Source of the DNA: Sweltsa coloradensis
Taxonomy: Eukaryota; Arthropoda; Insecta; Plecoptera; Chloroperlidae
Reading direction: 5' to 3'
Assembly: GCA_024449915.1 (NCBI GenBank)
Contig: JAMZAV010000318.1
Coordinates: 496,001-560,000 of the forward strand
DNA: 64,000 nucleotides
Positions 44,922 to 56,392 of the stretch are shown here, piece after piece; the stretch's first letter is position 1, and each line of letters opens with the position of its first letter. Position numbers and translations under genes: made by a program. The notes beneath the pieces were generated by a model. The model saw only the letters and a program-made list of their open reading frames with translations, was not told the DNA's origin and made no database searches.

Positions 44922-45971
44922 AGTATGAAACTATGAGGTAATTATGGCCTGGTGTGTACCTTGTTTGTTTATACAAAAATGTCCTCCCATGTCAATGTCA
45001 ACACTAGATAAAACGGTAGTTTATGGAGCAATTTCGTACCGGTTAAGCAACGTAAAGCTCTGACAAAACAGTAGCAGATAAGATAATGAAACACCGATAG
45101 TAAGAATGAATAATGTGAAAAAGTTTAAAATTATTATTTTTATTATTATTCAAAAAGTTGGCGTAATCATTTTTGTGCACGTTCACAATCACAAACAAGC
45201 TATTTTGGTTGTCTTGTCAGTAACAAGATATAGTTTCCGAAAAGTTTTTTATGAACATTAACACACATTCTAATCTTTATTGTTCTTGTCTAACATTCTT
45301 ACCTTGTGTAAAGATGATCACACAAATGTACACACATGGTCGTAAAGGGTTCAAAATACTGTGAAGTTTTCAAAATATGATAACCGATAAGAAAGAATGT
45401 TGTGGCTTGTGCACTATAGACCTGTTGTCTGTTTCAATTTCTAAACTCGGATTTGAAATATTGTCATGAATGTTTCATGAATACATACTAGAGTGTATTA
45501 GAATGGGGGGGTGGGACACTTTGCTCCCAACTCCCCCCTGACCAAGAACAGTGGGGGGACACTAGGATGAGAAGACAATACGACTAAAAGATTGCTGCTC
45601 TGCTAAGTGCACCACTATTCTCTACGGAATATAGCCCCTCTTAGGCCAGCTGGAGACTGCGGGTATGGCGCTTCCTTGAAAGGTTCCTTGAACCACTAGT
45701 TGGGACTGGGAGCATACGTTCAATACCGATCAACAGGCATTTGTAATTAGATCTTCTAAGAAAACATTCTAAAATTCGAATAAGATTAGCAGGTTTAATA
45801 TTATTTATTTTATTGTTGCCAATGTTGAAATTAGCGAATAACCTACACAGTGTGAGCTTAAAACAGTTTTCAAACGTCCAGGTCAGGTATAACAATAAGT
45901 TTTTTTTTTATTTATCAATACGTACTGACATTTGTTTAATTGTGCAGATTTTGTATTAGTAGGGCCTATAA
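44922..45971. other. Intergenic, no gene supported
   Basis: AT-rich unique sequence. There is a small inverted pair of G/C blocks around 45510-45555 (CCCAACTCCCCCC and GTGGGGGGAC). A minus-strand 84-codon frame (45641-45895) has no exon signals. Confidence 0.5.
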
Positions 45972-46103
45972 AGAAACATTTTTAATTTTAAACTATGCGT
46001 GACATTTTTGGTTGATCCTCCAAGAAGAGTCTCGTCTCCTGAACGAAGTCGAGAAGATAATCTAAGAAAGCAATTATTCCAATACAGCCAGTCCTATGAA
46101 AAG
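45972..46103 (+). CDS. Candidate exon ending at a GT donor
   Basis: The frame is open from 45972 (after an in-frame TAA) and encodes TFLVDPPRRVSSPERSRED followed by NLRKQLFQYSQSYEK, ending at the donor AAAAG|GTGAAT in phase 0. The Arg/Ser/Glu-rich, basic peptide looks coding. Its true 5' border is unclear (no good acceptor or ATG). Its exit phase does not match the entry phase of the next candidate at 46234, so an exon is missing or one call is wrong. Confidence 0.3.
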
Positions 46104-46233
46104 GTGAATATAATTGCTTCCAGGAAAACGATCCAGCAATTGTATACATATTTTTATATCTCTAATAATTCTTGGAATATCAGCAGCATTGAAATATTCT
46201 GAATTCCGTGTTCTATTCTGATATTATTTCCAG

Positions 46234-46493
46234 AATTGTCAAATCTTAATGGATCTCTGGGAACTCGCATTGATAGTATCGTACATTGGACAATAGGATT
46301 ACTATTAAAAACGGGATTCAAAGCATTTGAATGGTACATTGCAGATTTACAATCTCAAGATCTCAATCTCAATCAAGATTTGTCGCCGAAATTGAAAGGA
46401 ATACTTTATTGGTTCCCAACAAGGGGTCTACAAAAGGCTCTAAATATGACAAAAAGGTCACAAATTGTACACACCATTCGAGGTGAAAAATAA
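46234..46493 (+). CDS. Candidate terminal exon, protein not recognised
   Basis: The acceptor TTCTGATATTATTTCCAG is strong. The frame (two bases, then 85 codons, then TAA at 46491-46493) reads LSNLNGSLGTRIDSIVHW, TIGLLLKTGFKAFEWYIADL, LSPKLKGILYWFPTRGLQKA and ends KRSQIVHTIRGEK. It is amphipathic and basic at the C terminus and looks like the end of a real protein. The required entry phase is 1. AATAAT sequences follow shortly downstream as possible weak poly(A) signals. Family not identified. Confidence 0.45.
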
Positions 46494-47150
46494 TGATACT
46501 ATACCCCAAATAATATTATTACCCAACAGTCGATTGATATTGCGATTTCTTCTCGATTGTGGGAAATTTTGTTCATTTGCAACCTTCTTCATATATTTTC
46601 GGCCAATATAACGCAAAAAAATTGTGTGTCATCAATCGGAAATTGCATGAGTTTGAGTGATAAATTCGGAAAGTACAATTACATGTAATGGTAAACATTG
46701 CCTCGTTGGCTGATCGATTTCTAACATTGGAGCATACAAAGCAATGTAAATACATTTGCACGTGCATTGCAAACATTTGACCAAACTGTGACCCCAATTA
46801 TTATGCTAAAGGTAGTAACGGTTCAATGATTAAAATCACCACTCCAAAATGAATTAGTCCGGATTGATTTAAATGCACATGCAAATTTATTCGTTATACT
46901 AGAAGGGGGTAGGGGGCAAAATACGAAGAAAGTTTCATTGCAAATCAATTACAACTGAAATAGAAATTAGCATACTTTAGCATGAGAATGTGTGCTTGGC
47001 GAGCCTTGGGGAGTTAGAAGTGAGGGGATGAGAATATTAGCGTCATCAGCAGGGCCTACATTCTCCTCAGCGTCCAGTAATGTGTTGCGTTCAGCTAGAG
47101 CTGTAGTTTGGGTGGTGTGTACAACGAATTAGCGTCCCCTAAAGACCCTG
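46494..47150. other. Intergenic, no gene supported
   Basis: AT-rich 3' flank of the candidate exon. A 74-codon minus-strand frame has no supporting signals. Confidence 0.5.
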
Positions 47151-47256
47151 CACGTAGCACGTAGCACGTAGCACGTAGCACGTAGCACGTAGCACGTAGC
47201 ACGTAGCACGTGGCACGTAGCACGTAGCACGTAGCACGTAGCACGTAGCACGTAGC
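47151..47256. repeat. (CACGTAG)n microsatellite
   Basis: About 15 units of the heptamer CACGTAG, with one CACGTGG variant, which creates an E-box CACGTG. Each unit contains ACGT. The seven-base period keeps all frames open in places, which explains the minus-strand frame over it. Confidence 0.95.
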
Positions 47257-48311
47257 CACCTTACATAGAAACTCCATCGTATCGTCAACGCACTTTGACC
47301 AACGATTTGGAAGCAAGAAACTCGCTAAAACTACCTTTAAAGAGGATGGTCACTCCTACTAATGGCGACTAAGTGTAAGGGCAAGAGTCATGACACAGTG
47401 GCGTACCAACCAAGGAATATATTCCGGGAGGAGCTGACAAGTCAAGATCACCCGGAGATAAATAATTATTTTCCCAACAATTTTTTATTTTTGATTCATT
47501 AATTAATTGCATTTAATATCCTTTTTGAATTTGTTGCCAAAAATGTTGTGTTTTTTGTTGTAACATTACTATTTCAAGTATTTACTTAACTGTAGTTCAT
47601 TGTTGTGACTGCATCTATGTAATTAGATTTATTTAGTTGTTCTCATTTGTGCATCAGTTTTTTAACTGAGTAGGATAGACGTTATATATAAAAAATAAAT
47701 TAAAATAAACAGTTGTCTGCACCAATCCTCCTTATGTAATGAGAGAGTAGAAGGGGGGATACCACACATTCGGTGCAATGGATGTGTTGGACTTGGGTGC
47801 GGTTTTAGTAGGTCTCTTCGGTGAAATCACTTGATTTACTGCCATTGTGTGTACATAGTTTTCATGTAGTAAAAAAGGGGTTATTTTAAGATTTCGGGTT
47901 GGGGGAGTGCTCAAAGCTCAAAGAACCTCCGTCTTCCCTCTGGATTCACCACTGCCATCTAGATTCTAGATATCCTGACCAAGATACAAACATCAGCCAC
48001 ACTGAAATACTCAACATCTACCAGCAAACACCCGCACCTTCGCAAACCCTTGGATTACAACATGTTTGCTTGTCAACTCCATTTTGGCGTGCATTAATAT
48101 TTATTTCGTTTTCAAGATTAGTATTAAATGCAGCAAAATAGTGAAATCAAGGATTAAACTATCTTCATATTAACTGTTTCCGTTGAATCCATGTATGTAT
48201 GTTATTGAAACTGATGACTAAATACGGTAACGACCCCCCCCCCCTCTCCTACCGCTTCACCCCTCACAAGGTGACACTTCACGTTGAGCTTTTTGCTAGA
48301 GATAGTGTAAG
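47257..48311. other. Intergenic; holds an empty-site paralog (47470-47712)
   Basis: 47470-47712 is the reverse complement of the repeat at ~18320-19190 without the hAT-like MITE: the text ACTATTTCAAGTATTTAC reads straight across the insertion point. hAT-type left-end-like text (CAGTGGCGTACC) is at 47399 and GATTCACCACTG is at 47943, but no matching target duplication was found. A poly(C) tract lies at ~48235 just before the next candidate gene start. Confidence 0.6.
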
Positions 48312-48385
48312 ATGACACGCACAAGTGCAAGGGTTGTACGACCTGCCAGAGATAAATCTACACCAGAGGAGTTAGAACGTGAAAT
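48312..48385 (+). CDS. Candidate first coding exon
   Basis: ATG at 48312 follows an in-frame upstream TAG and begins MTRTSARVVRPARDKSTPEE, then LERE. At 48386 a consensus donor AAAT|GTGAGT ends the exon in phase 2. The peptide is highly basic then acidic, as in many nuclear or mitochondrial protein N termini, but that is only an impression. The 5' flank is C-rich without a clear core promoter. The continuation lies beyond an intron that I could not trace. Confidence 0.42.
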
Positions 48386-48673
48386 GTGAGTGGAAGGGTG
48401 AGGGGGTGCGCATATTCACAGTTTTTTAGGGGAGGGAGAAAACGAAGATAATTCACAAAGAGGGCGGAAAACTTAACTTCAATGTTTTCAAATCATGAAC
48501 AACTTAAATTGTGAGCTAAAAGTTGACAAATTAAGTAGTCGATTCAATTTAGTATCGATGCGCTAAAATGACATGTCACACTTGAGGTTTAGGAGTAGTA
48601 TTGTGAACTATCACTTAAACAATTGTTTATGATCAGCATAATCTTAATGCTGTAATAACTAACTAACTAATAA

Positions 48674-49079
48674 TCAACATGGTCGTACAGAATAATAATT
48701 TGAAACGTTACATATAATCAGTTCCATTTTATCCAAAGTCTCAGTAACCATCTGTGATAGTGGCCTGACCCACTTCCAATTTAAATCATCCAAACTCTGT
48801 TCTAAAACCGATCTGTACGATGGCACATCTTTAATCTTGCTAGATCGAATCCTTAAGAGTGTGTGGGGAAATAACAGACATTGACATAAAAAATACATAA
48901 ACCGAAAAAGTTCTGGGTAAAAAGTAAATATCAATTTAATCAATCCGTTGCTAAAAGCTTCAATCATTCTGTGCAAATGGATGGAGACGTTGTTACTCTC
49001 TACCAGCTCATCCAATGGGAGACTGTAGCGTCTATAAAGCTTTCCATGGTGTGTGCCAGCGCTAATGAAACTCGATCAT
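48674..49079 (-). CDS. Candidate long exon, unrecognised
   Basis: The minus-strand frame stays open for about 134 codons from a stop near 49080 to TAG/TAA-type termination at 48674. It reads FISAGTHHGKLYRRYSLPLD, SIHLHRMIEAFSNGL, TFYPELFRFMYFLCQCLLF, SKIKDVPSYRSVLEQSLDDL and WKWVRPLSQMVTETLDK. The peptide has a hydrophobic stretch and helical-looking segments. No clear acceptor or start could be chosen: an out-of-frame ATG (MESFIDATVSHW) sits at the front. By chance one or two frames of this length are expected in a window this size. Confidence 0.3.
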
Positions 49080-49666
49080 GTCAATATAAGAAAGCATCCT
49101 TTAGATTCCAGACAGCCAGACAGACAGAGAGAGAGAGACGGCCTCCACTTTGAGACTTGAGACGCCTGAGAAGGGAGACTCTGCAACTAGAGTTGGACAC
49201 TGCACTCTGGATGCAGATTGCAGACGACCTGTCTGGCACGGTGCAAAGATAAAAGTGCACGAGAAACATAGGGCTTCCCTTCAGTGCAGTATTACATGCA
49301 GACTGTAACACCGACAGACCGACGTGGATACAAGAACCAACAGTCCAGATTAGTTGAATGCCATTGTGTATAACCTCGAGAGTTGTTATGGATGTATCTA
49401 AAAGAAGCCATATTTGATTTTAATTTCTATCAGATGAAGTTTCGTGAAATAAGTGCGTGAATCCCTATAAAAATGTCGCCTCATGGTCGGCATAAGTAGT
49501 TTCCTTGTGATGCTTACTATAAGCCATCCAAAATCTGATATCTGACAAATATACTTATTGTATTAAATATTGCTTGTGTTTGATGAAGTAAGAAGTTGAA
49601 AAGTGAAATGAAGTTGTTGGGATTTGTCGTTTAAAAGAACAGTTTCAATTCAATGTAGATTTGCTA
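49080..49666. other. Intergenic, no gene supported
   Basis: Contains a short CAGACAGACAGA/GAGAGAGA stretch near 49115-49135. There is nothing else recognisable before the Helitron-like element. Confidence 0.5.
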
Positions 49667-50436
49667 CTAGGAAAACGCTTAAGTCCCGCCGCGTTGTTGG
49701 ATGAGCGTAATTGGTGCATTGAGCTGCATTGTGTTACACGGATTTTCTGTTCTGTGAAAAAATCATTTTAGTCGAAGATTTTTTTAAATTAAAATTAAAT
49801 TAAATTCAAAATTAACTTAATTTTTTTAATAAATCGTAATTTTTACGTAATTTTTAAAAAAGAAAAAAATCGTAAAATTGCAATTTTCATAAAAAAATAA
49901 TTATTCGATTGCGCTCAAATTTAACACGAGTATATCAATTCATAAAATTAAGGTTCTATGAAAAAATCATTACAATAGAATAAAGCATGTAGGTGTTAAA
50001 AGTCAAAGAATTGTTTTAAAAAAGAAAAAACCCGTAAAAATTCGATTTTCATGAGAAATAGTTTTTTGATGACGCTCAAATTTCACACGAATATCTTAAT
50101 TCATGAAATCAAGGTTCTGTTAAAAATCATTACAATCGGATAAAGCATGTAAGTGTTATAAGTCGAAGAATTTTTTTCTAAAATCGAAAAAAATCGTAAA
50201 ATTGCGTTTTTTATAAGAAAAAAATTTCCGATTGCGCTCAAAAACGTGGCAGTTCTAAGTTCAGAGATTTCGAAGGCCTCCATAAAATTTCATCGCAATC
50301 TGAGTATTGGTTTAGCCGGAATCGTGTTAACAAACACACAAAAATACAAAAATACAAAAAAAAAAAAAAACATTCCGGATTTTTTTCTCCAGTGTAGTGA
50401 AATGGAATCTTCGCTTCGCTCGCTACGCTCATCCAA
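49667..50436 (-). mobile_element. Helitron-like element, subfamily A1
   Basis: 770 bp on the minus strand from TTGGATGAGCGTAGCGAGCG (50436) to TTTTCCTAG (49667), with the same subterminal inverted repeat and terminal hairpin as the copy at 25360. The body has three variants of the block GCGCTCAAATTTNACAC followed by AAAGCATGTAGGTGTTA, a local internal duplication shared with 35116-35898. No protein is encoded. Open frames at its 5' end are shared with the other copies because the repeat is conserved. Confidence 0.8.
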
Positions 50437-51071
50437 TAATCACTGTAAAAAGTTGTCAGATGCAATTACGAGTAAGTGACCATAGGATTGGGAGTAGAAT
50501 TTAATATTTAGGCCCTAATATTCTGTCCTCCCAGCGGAAAGCGAATCACGTCTGACCCAGTCCCCTAAGTCGCGGGCTCGACCCCCAGACAGGGTGTTTG
50601 CATTTAGCTTCACCTCTCACCACTCTGCCTGACCAGTCTGCCATCTCGCACTTGGAACCGGAAATACCTACTTCGTTCGATATGGTTTCGCTATTGCAAG
50701 AATTTCCGTTACATTTTTTTGTGTCGACGAAAATAATAACTAACATTCCATTGATGTCTGAAATTGGCGCAGTACGTGATAATATAACAGTCTTGTACAC
50801 AAACATCGCTTCGAATCGCTATGCTTTTTATAGACATGCATAACCTTGCTGTGGTTTTGCTTCTCAAATCAGGAATGCTCGTTGCACGATTAGGAATGCA
50901 GGGTACTCATCAAGTTTCGGCGTGACTCTTAATATTAAGTATAGGTAATTAGGGCATTCATGCTGATGATTTTTGTTGCTTTTAACGTCTCATATTAATG
51001 CACTAAGGCTATTCGAGATGATGAGTGGTGATAGATAGAATGAAGGACGATTACATAAAACCCATGTCTTA
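50437..51071. other. Intergenic with weak tRNA-like block
   Basis: Near 50525-50600 AAGTCGCGGGCTCGACCCCC resembles a B box, but no A box fits. An 81-codon frame over it is not supported. The rest is unique. Confidence 0.4.
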
Positions 51072-51125
51072 ATTAAGCGGAATTCGAACCCACGTCCTCG
51101 TACATACGCTTCGTGAGCCACCGCG
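51072..51125 (-). mobile_element. tRNA-like SINE head
   Basis: On the minus strand GGTGGCTCACGAAGCG (A-box-like) and GTGGGTTCGAATTCC (B box) are spaced as in a tRNA-derived SINE. No matching tail was identified next to it. Confidence 0.45.
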
Positions 51126-51192
51126 GACGGAACCGATTGATGGCAGGCAAACTGCTCGGGAACAATTGCATGCTGGTTGTTAAAAAGGGTTG

Positions 51193-51275
51193 AAGACAAT
51201 CATGGGAAAACTTTCAGTCAGGATTGCCGGTGGAGAGGTTTGAATACCCACCCTCTCGAACAAGAGCTTCGTTAC
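51193..51275 (-). mobile_element. SINE family S fragment
   Basis: Reverse complement of the family core: CCGGCAATCCTGACTGAAAG, preceded by GGTGGGTATTCAAACC in B-box position and a CTTGTTCGAGAGG stretch. The tail is truncated. Confidence 0.6.
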
Positions 51276-51468
51276 GCATGAGCTTCCTCTATCGGTTATT
51301 GCTTGCGTGTGTCTTCCTCTATCGGTGAATATATTCCGAGTGATATTTTTTAGATAGCGCCATAAGGGATTATAAATATTATATTGTTTTTATTTTTTTG
51401 TTTCCCCATTCACATACATACATACATGAACACTCTGCAACATTAAATATTTAAATTAGATAGCAGAA

Positions 51469-51930
51469 ATGAAGTTTTTAAGAAGTATTAAGGGAGTTAC
51501 AAAGATGGACAAGATAAGAAGTAATGAAATAAGGAAAGAACTGGGATTGGAGAGATTGAAGTTTAAGCTAGGAAGAGAACGTCTAAGATGGTTTGGACAT
51601 ATGAAAGGATGGCAGAGAGAGGATTCCAAGAAGAGAATTTGAAGCGGCAGAGGAGCGTGGACAAGAGGAGTAGTAGGAAGACCAAGAGAAAAATGGGAAA
51701 GGATTAATTGCAAGAAGACGTTGAAAACGGATGAAGTTGGGGAAATGTGGCAAAGTATAGCTGTGGGAGGTACAGAAGAGACGTGGAAATTGGTGTGTAG
51801 GAAGGAGTTAGATGATGTGGAAGAGACACCGAGTCTGGCAAGCTTAGTATCTACAGTTTCATGCCCTTGATAATGGTGGAAAACCACCACTCAACCCGAC
51901 ATAGTTGGAACTGAGTTATGATGATTATTA
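51469..51930 (+). pseudogene. 3' end of a dead LINE (non-LTR retrotransposon)
   Basis: The plus-strand frame 51469-51870 encodes the C-terminal tail typical of LINE endonuclease/reverse transcriptase proteins. KFKLGRERLRWFGHMKGW is the usual LRWFGH motif, and after an in-frame TGA (51640-51642) the frame continues GVVGRPREKWERINCKK (the GRP.W motif) and ETWKLVCRKELDD (the W..VCRKE motif), with a final TGA at 51868-51870. The 3' UTR has a short inverted repeat (GGTGGAAAACCACC) and ends GTTATGATGATTATTATATA, a simple-repeat tail common in such elements. The catalytic domains are absent, consistent with 5' truncation. The open frame on the opposite strand is its shadow. Confidence 0.82.
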
Positions 51931-53009
51931 TATAATCAACCAACAAAATGACATACAGAATGCAATATTAAATCAATATAAACATAAATATTTTAAAAAG
52001 ACACGATACATACAAAAAAAATGGTAAGAAAACTTATAGAAAATATTATTTATATTACAATATAATTAAGGCCTATGTCTATAATAATGGACAATATGTA
52101 TTTTTTTCTGTCTTTTCTCATTTCCAAACAAATTAAATCATCAGTTGTAAATCTGTTTAAATAACTGTATATTATGGTGTACGCTAAAAATGCTTAAATC
52201 AATAATAAATAACTAGAAAATTTTGATATCATTCCAGAGGTATAAAGTTTCATGTATGGAGTTTCTATAAAAGATATCGCTTTGAAGCTGGTTTAAATTT
52301 ATTGGGTGCCACATTTACACTTTGTAGACATTATGCACAATTCAATCCTTCCTATCACAACGACACAGATTGTGAGTCTAAGCCTTCACTCACACTCAAC
52401 ATTTACCTATATGCAAACCCAGTTGGTGTATGTAAATCGTGGCTCGGTAGGATGCGCACGGCAGAGCGCTCAGATGAAAGACGCCGCTAATACCGACGAG
52501 CTGCGAGTATTCCATACGTTCTCAAGAGCTTCCTTCCAGAAGGGAAATAGTCAGTTTGAATGTGAAAAGTGCGATAAAAGTCGAAAACGATCAAAGATAA
52601 CACGTGCTCGGAATTGCAGATTTCTCTCACCCCCTCCAACACTTTCAAACCACCCCCGTGCACTCCAGGGAGGGTGAGAATACATTTCTCCCGTGAGCCT
52701 CTGCGCGCAATATGGCAGGTCCTCACTGACACTAATATGCCCTTTTATTACTACTTCCAAACGTAAATGTGGGTATTTGCAGTGGACAAAGGTGCCACTG
52801 CCAGGGTTTGGACATTTTTTAAACGTAGCCTACATAATAAAACAAATAAATCCGTATTTAGAGTCTACCCACTCAGTCAGCGAAACTCTTTAGTAGAAAA
52901 TTGAAAAAAAAATGTATCTCCTCTTCTTCCTTCCTTCAACACTAATCTTTGCTTCAATTTAACTACATATTTTCTGATAAGATATTGTAGTCTTGTACGA
53001 CCCTTAGAT
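51931..53009. other. Intergenic, no gene supported
   Basis: Overlapping frames on both strands at 52302-52760 are more G/C-rich than average (including AANTDELRVFHTFSR and ECEKCDKSRKRSK) but have no splice pair or start I can defend. They are left uncalled. Confidence 0.4.
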
Positions 53010-53075
53010 GATTCTGGATGATCATTGGGCTGTCAAGACATTCTTGAAGAAGCCACCAACATGGGTGGCGATTTT
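53010..53075 (+). repeat. Dispersed repeat shared with 60717-60840
   Basis: The text CTGGATGATCATTGGGCTGT and TTGAAGAAGCCACCAACATG followed by GGTGGCGA recurs, inverted, at 60717-60840, where it continues with AAACGTCGAGCAGTGCC. It looks like the 3' end of a retroelement, but the family is not certain. Confidence 0.5.
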
Positions 53076-53229
53076 TATTTTTATTTATGTGTTTTTCTCT
53101 TTTTCCCTAAAGCTCAATTCTATTTTCTGTGAACTCGATATGTACATTGTAAATACTGAAGTTTTGTAGTAAAGAGTTAAAAAAAACTCATTATCGGCAC
53201 AACGTAGCTGCATGCTGTAGCCCATGGAT

Positions 53230-53505
53230 CATCCAGAACTTACATATTTATCGCCTATTCTTCCATTACTTTTTCTTTTCCATGGATTCCATTCTTATCT
53301 CTTACATTCTCTTTTCTCACCTATATTTATTCCCATGTTATTTCCCCCTTGCCTCCACCCTCGTCCCCCCCATTTCCCTCTTTCTTCCCATCATCACTTC
53401 ATCCCCTTTACCCCTCCTTTCTCTTCTTTCTTCCTCTTCCTACTCTTTTCTCACCTGTCACCTTTATTCTTGTTCGTGTTAAAATCAATTGATGACTTCT
53501 TGATC

Positions 53506-53537
<32 letters not shown>

Positions 53538-53550
53538 TCCTCCGATCTCG
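53230..53550 (+). repeat. Polypyrimidine tract with (CT)n
   Basis: A C/T-rich strand over some 300 bp ending in a (CT)n microsatellite (~53512-53537). A 173-codon plus-strand frame runs through it but is Pro/Leu/Phe/Ser-rich low complexity and is rejected as a gene. Confidence 0.75.
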
Positions 53551-54542
53551 ACGAAGGCCTACTCACTCTCCTTCTATTCTAAGCCGCCTCACGTCCACAT
53601 AAGATCGCCTCCAGCAGAATCAGATGCAAGCAAGGGCCAAGAGCCAGAGTTCAGTGTACTTTACCCGCGGAATGTGTACTTACTATTGCGTCGTAGTAAA
53701 CCCCAGAGCGCAGGCGCAGATGATGTATCATTGACCGCGCCGTGACCTCGGAGGTAGGGTAATGACGTTTACAGTGTCAAGGTAGGAGGAGGTACAACTA
53801 CCGTCAGTCACGCCGACATGTGGGAACTACCAGTAGGAACGCGGACAGTCCATTCAATACCAGCGCGGGTTCTGTTTTTTCATCGATTCAGAGACTTGGT
53901 AGTCTACTCAAGACTCAAGAGTCGATGACATCTTCTATGTGGTAGCACGACTTTGAGTGAAGCTATTTTATTGGAATTTTAAGAGGTTACTCTGTTCAAT
54001 TTACAATTAGACCCTATCATTATTCGAAACTAGAATTTTGAATGATTAGTAATAGTAAATGAAAAATTTGACACGCCGAGTGTGATTTGTTTGCTTATAA
54101 GTTTTATATCAACAGTATTTTTTTTCTTAAAAAAACTGACAGAACCCACGATACATATTAGTACCAAGACAAATGGAGTATAGGTACATGTTTTTTAAAA
54201 TGGTGTAATTATGCATAATTAATTAATTGATTTGATAAATAAATAATTCACACCTAGCCTGGCCCGCTCCCCCGGGCTATAGTGAATATTTACTAGGGCT
54301 GGAAACATGTTATTTTACTAGCCCGATTCGCGAGTATATCGTTTCTTCTACGTATGAATTTAATTAATCGAAATTATCAATTCTCGAAAATGAAATAATT
54401 ATTAAATCTCATGTGTTCCCAGCAACACCAACAATGCCTATTTTTACTGAGTATAGCCATCGACAATAAATTTTAATTAGGCCCCTAGGCCCTACCAACA
54501 TTGAATTTAAATGGTACCACTGCTACTCCACAACGCATAAGG
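53551..54542. other. Intergenic, no gene supported
   Basis: 53560-53760 is G/C-richer, with the frame ending QSAGADDVSLTAP; no exon borders are convincing. The remainder is AT-rich. Confidence 0.4.
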
Positions 54543-54688
54543 TATAGTTGTTCCAAAGCAAGTAAGCAGATGCTGACGTCACCGGCGGGTGGATTACAGC
54601 CAATCAGCGGTCCCCGATTTAAAATACTGATCGCTCATTGGCCCGCCGAAACCGTGCGCATCAGCTTACTTGCTTCGGAGTAACTATA
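54543..54688. mobile_element. 146-bp foldback element carrying CRE and CCAAT boxes
   Basis: The ends TATAGTTGTTCCAAAGCAAG and TTGCTTCGGAGTAACTATA are imperfect inverted repeats that continue through AAGTAAGC and GATGC. The centre holds a full CRE TGACGTCA (54574-54581), CCAAT (54600-54604) and ATTGG (54637-54641) among GGCGGG/CCCGCC steps. It may be a MITE with a TA target or a promoter with symmetric arms. A 60-codon frame over it is not called. Confidence 0.55.
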
Positions 54689-56355
54689 GGCCTACCTACA
54701 CCTAGACTAGACATTACCAATGCGAGCTGTGCCACGCTAAATAGACCAAAACAACAACTCAATAAAAACCTAGTAAGTGTGAATCGATTGACGTCAACGC
54801 GATCAAGATGTCGAAAAAGGTTTCAAAAGTTAGAGTGATGCAAATTCATGAGTTGACGTAAATATCATTTGCGTAATGCAGGGGAGGAGGAGGGGAGAGA
54901 AGAATTTTCATGTCACTCTTTAGTGTCACACATTGCCACATCCTTACTCAATAAATAAAATAACCAGTGCAATTGCTGAATATCAGAGAGAGAGACATTA
55001 TCAGAAGAATATTTTATTTCATTGCGTGTCACAAGATGGCACAAAACGTCGTTACATATTTACAATATTAATGCACCACTTCACAAAATTAATGAAAAAA
55101 GTCTCAGTCATTATAGATAGAAACAATTAATAAATATAAATAAAATTTTAGTACTGCAGTGCTAAACTTGGATTCAGGCACAAAATGGATTCGCCATTTA
55201 AATACAATTGGCTAACTGATGCCATCCGTGATAAAATGAATTAGTATTTGTTTTATTTAATTAATTCAAGTAAAAAAAAAAACGAGCTACAAGGTTTAAA
55301 CCTGTTTTCTGCATGATCACCCCGATGAGATGGATTTGTAATTTCTGGATTGATTTCCATGTAATTACTTGGGAAGAGGAAATGCATACATACACAGTAT
55401 TTCTTGGATTAGTTTTCTACCAAGAAATACATCTTGAACACTTGTCATGCTAAGCACAAGTATGTGCACGTGTACCCGTATCCTCTTTACATTTACTGAA
55501 ACAACGACAAAGCCTGAGATCAGAAAGTTCTTCCGCGTAAACGTGAAACAATGTAACCAAAGATGAGACAATAATTTGATTTTCCAAAAGTTTTCCGCCC
55601 CAATCACAGACAGTTTGACTACAAAGTATGCGGGCAGAATATTCTAGATACTTTTTTATAGCAAGTTAAAATTGAAAACGAAAAAACTGTTCTGACTTTG
55701 GAATGAGACTCGAAAATTTGCATTAATTTTTTTTTTCTCCCGAAAAGCACTCACATATTTTAAGTTTCTGTGGTCTGTTTGATACTACGTTGGAACACGC
55801 AGCCTTCTGGTGAAGACATAGTACCATTGAGTATATAACCATACTCAAAGATAGTACCGTTGAGTGAGTACACTATACACTACAGAATGAGGGCGCGTGT
55901 ACTCGCACACAACCTGACAGCACTTTGGCACACGTGCGCGCAAAATGATAAAGATTGGATTTAGAGAAGAATAACGTCCAGTTTAGCATTTATTTTAGTC
56001 ACCCAATAAGTTATATTGACAATCTAATGTCTAAACGCGACTGTAAATTCTTTCTTTCACAACTAGATTAATTTTAATTCATCACATTTATTTGCTCTGA
56101 TTTCAGGAATATATGCTAAATGTCAATTGTCTACCCTTTCTTTAACATTTATTTGGTTGCGATGGGGGTAGGGGAAGACCACACATGGGAGATTTAAAAA
56201 AAATGAAATGTCAAACCTAACTAGAATTGATCTCCACTTCATTTATGGTAATGAACAACTCAACGTACGATTTGCAATTGAGATGATATACCAATCAATT
56301 GTTAAATCTATGCCATCGTCTCGGAGATGATTTATGGTTGACCTATTGTTGTTAA
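54689..56355. other. Intergenic; SINE tail at 55318-55370
   Basis: No gene supported. The tail GAGATGGATTTGTAATTTCT, GGATTGATTTCCAT at 55318-55370 matches the SINE at 40955-41035. A short duplicated ATAGTACCNTTGAGT occurs at ~55820-55870. Confidence 0.5.
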
Positions 56356-56392
56356 CTAGGAAAACGCCAAAGTCGTTGCTAGATGAATGAGA

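Noticed and set aside
33811..47256. CRISPR-like regular repeats (15-bp and 7-bp arrays)
   Set aside because: Units are directly adjacent with no unique spacers; the genome is eukaryotic.
47399..47949. A hAT-like element between CAGTGGCG and CACCACTG
   Set aside because: The flanking octamers (TCATGACA and CCATCTAG) do not match and the termini are only partly complementary.
52302..52760. Overlapping frames on both strands, G/C-richer than the flanks
   Set aside because: No consistent start, acceptor or donor could be paired in any of the frames.
53224..53745. 173-codon plus-strand frame, one of the longest in the window
   Set aside because: It runs through a polypyrimidine tract and (CT)n microsatellite, giving a Pro/Leu/Phe/Ser low-complexity product.
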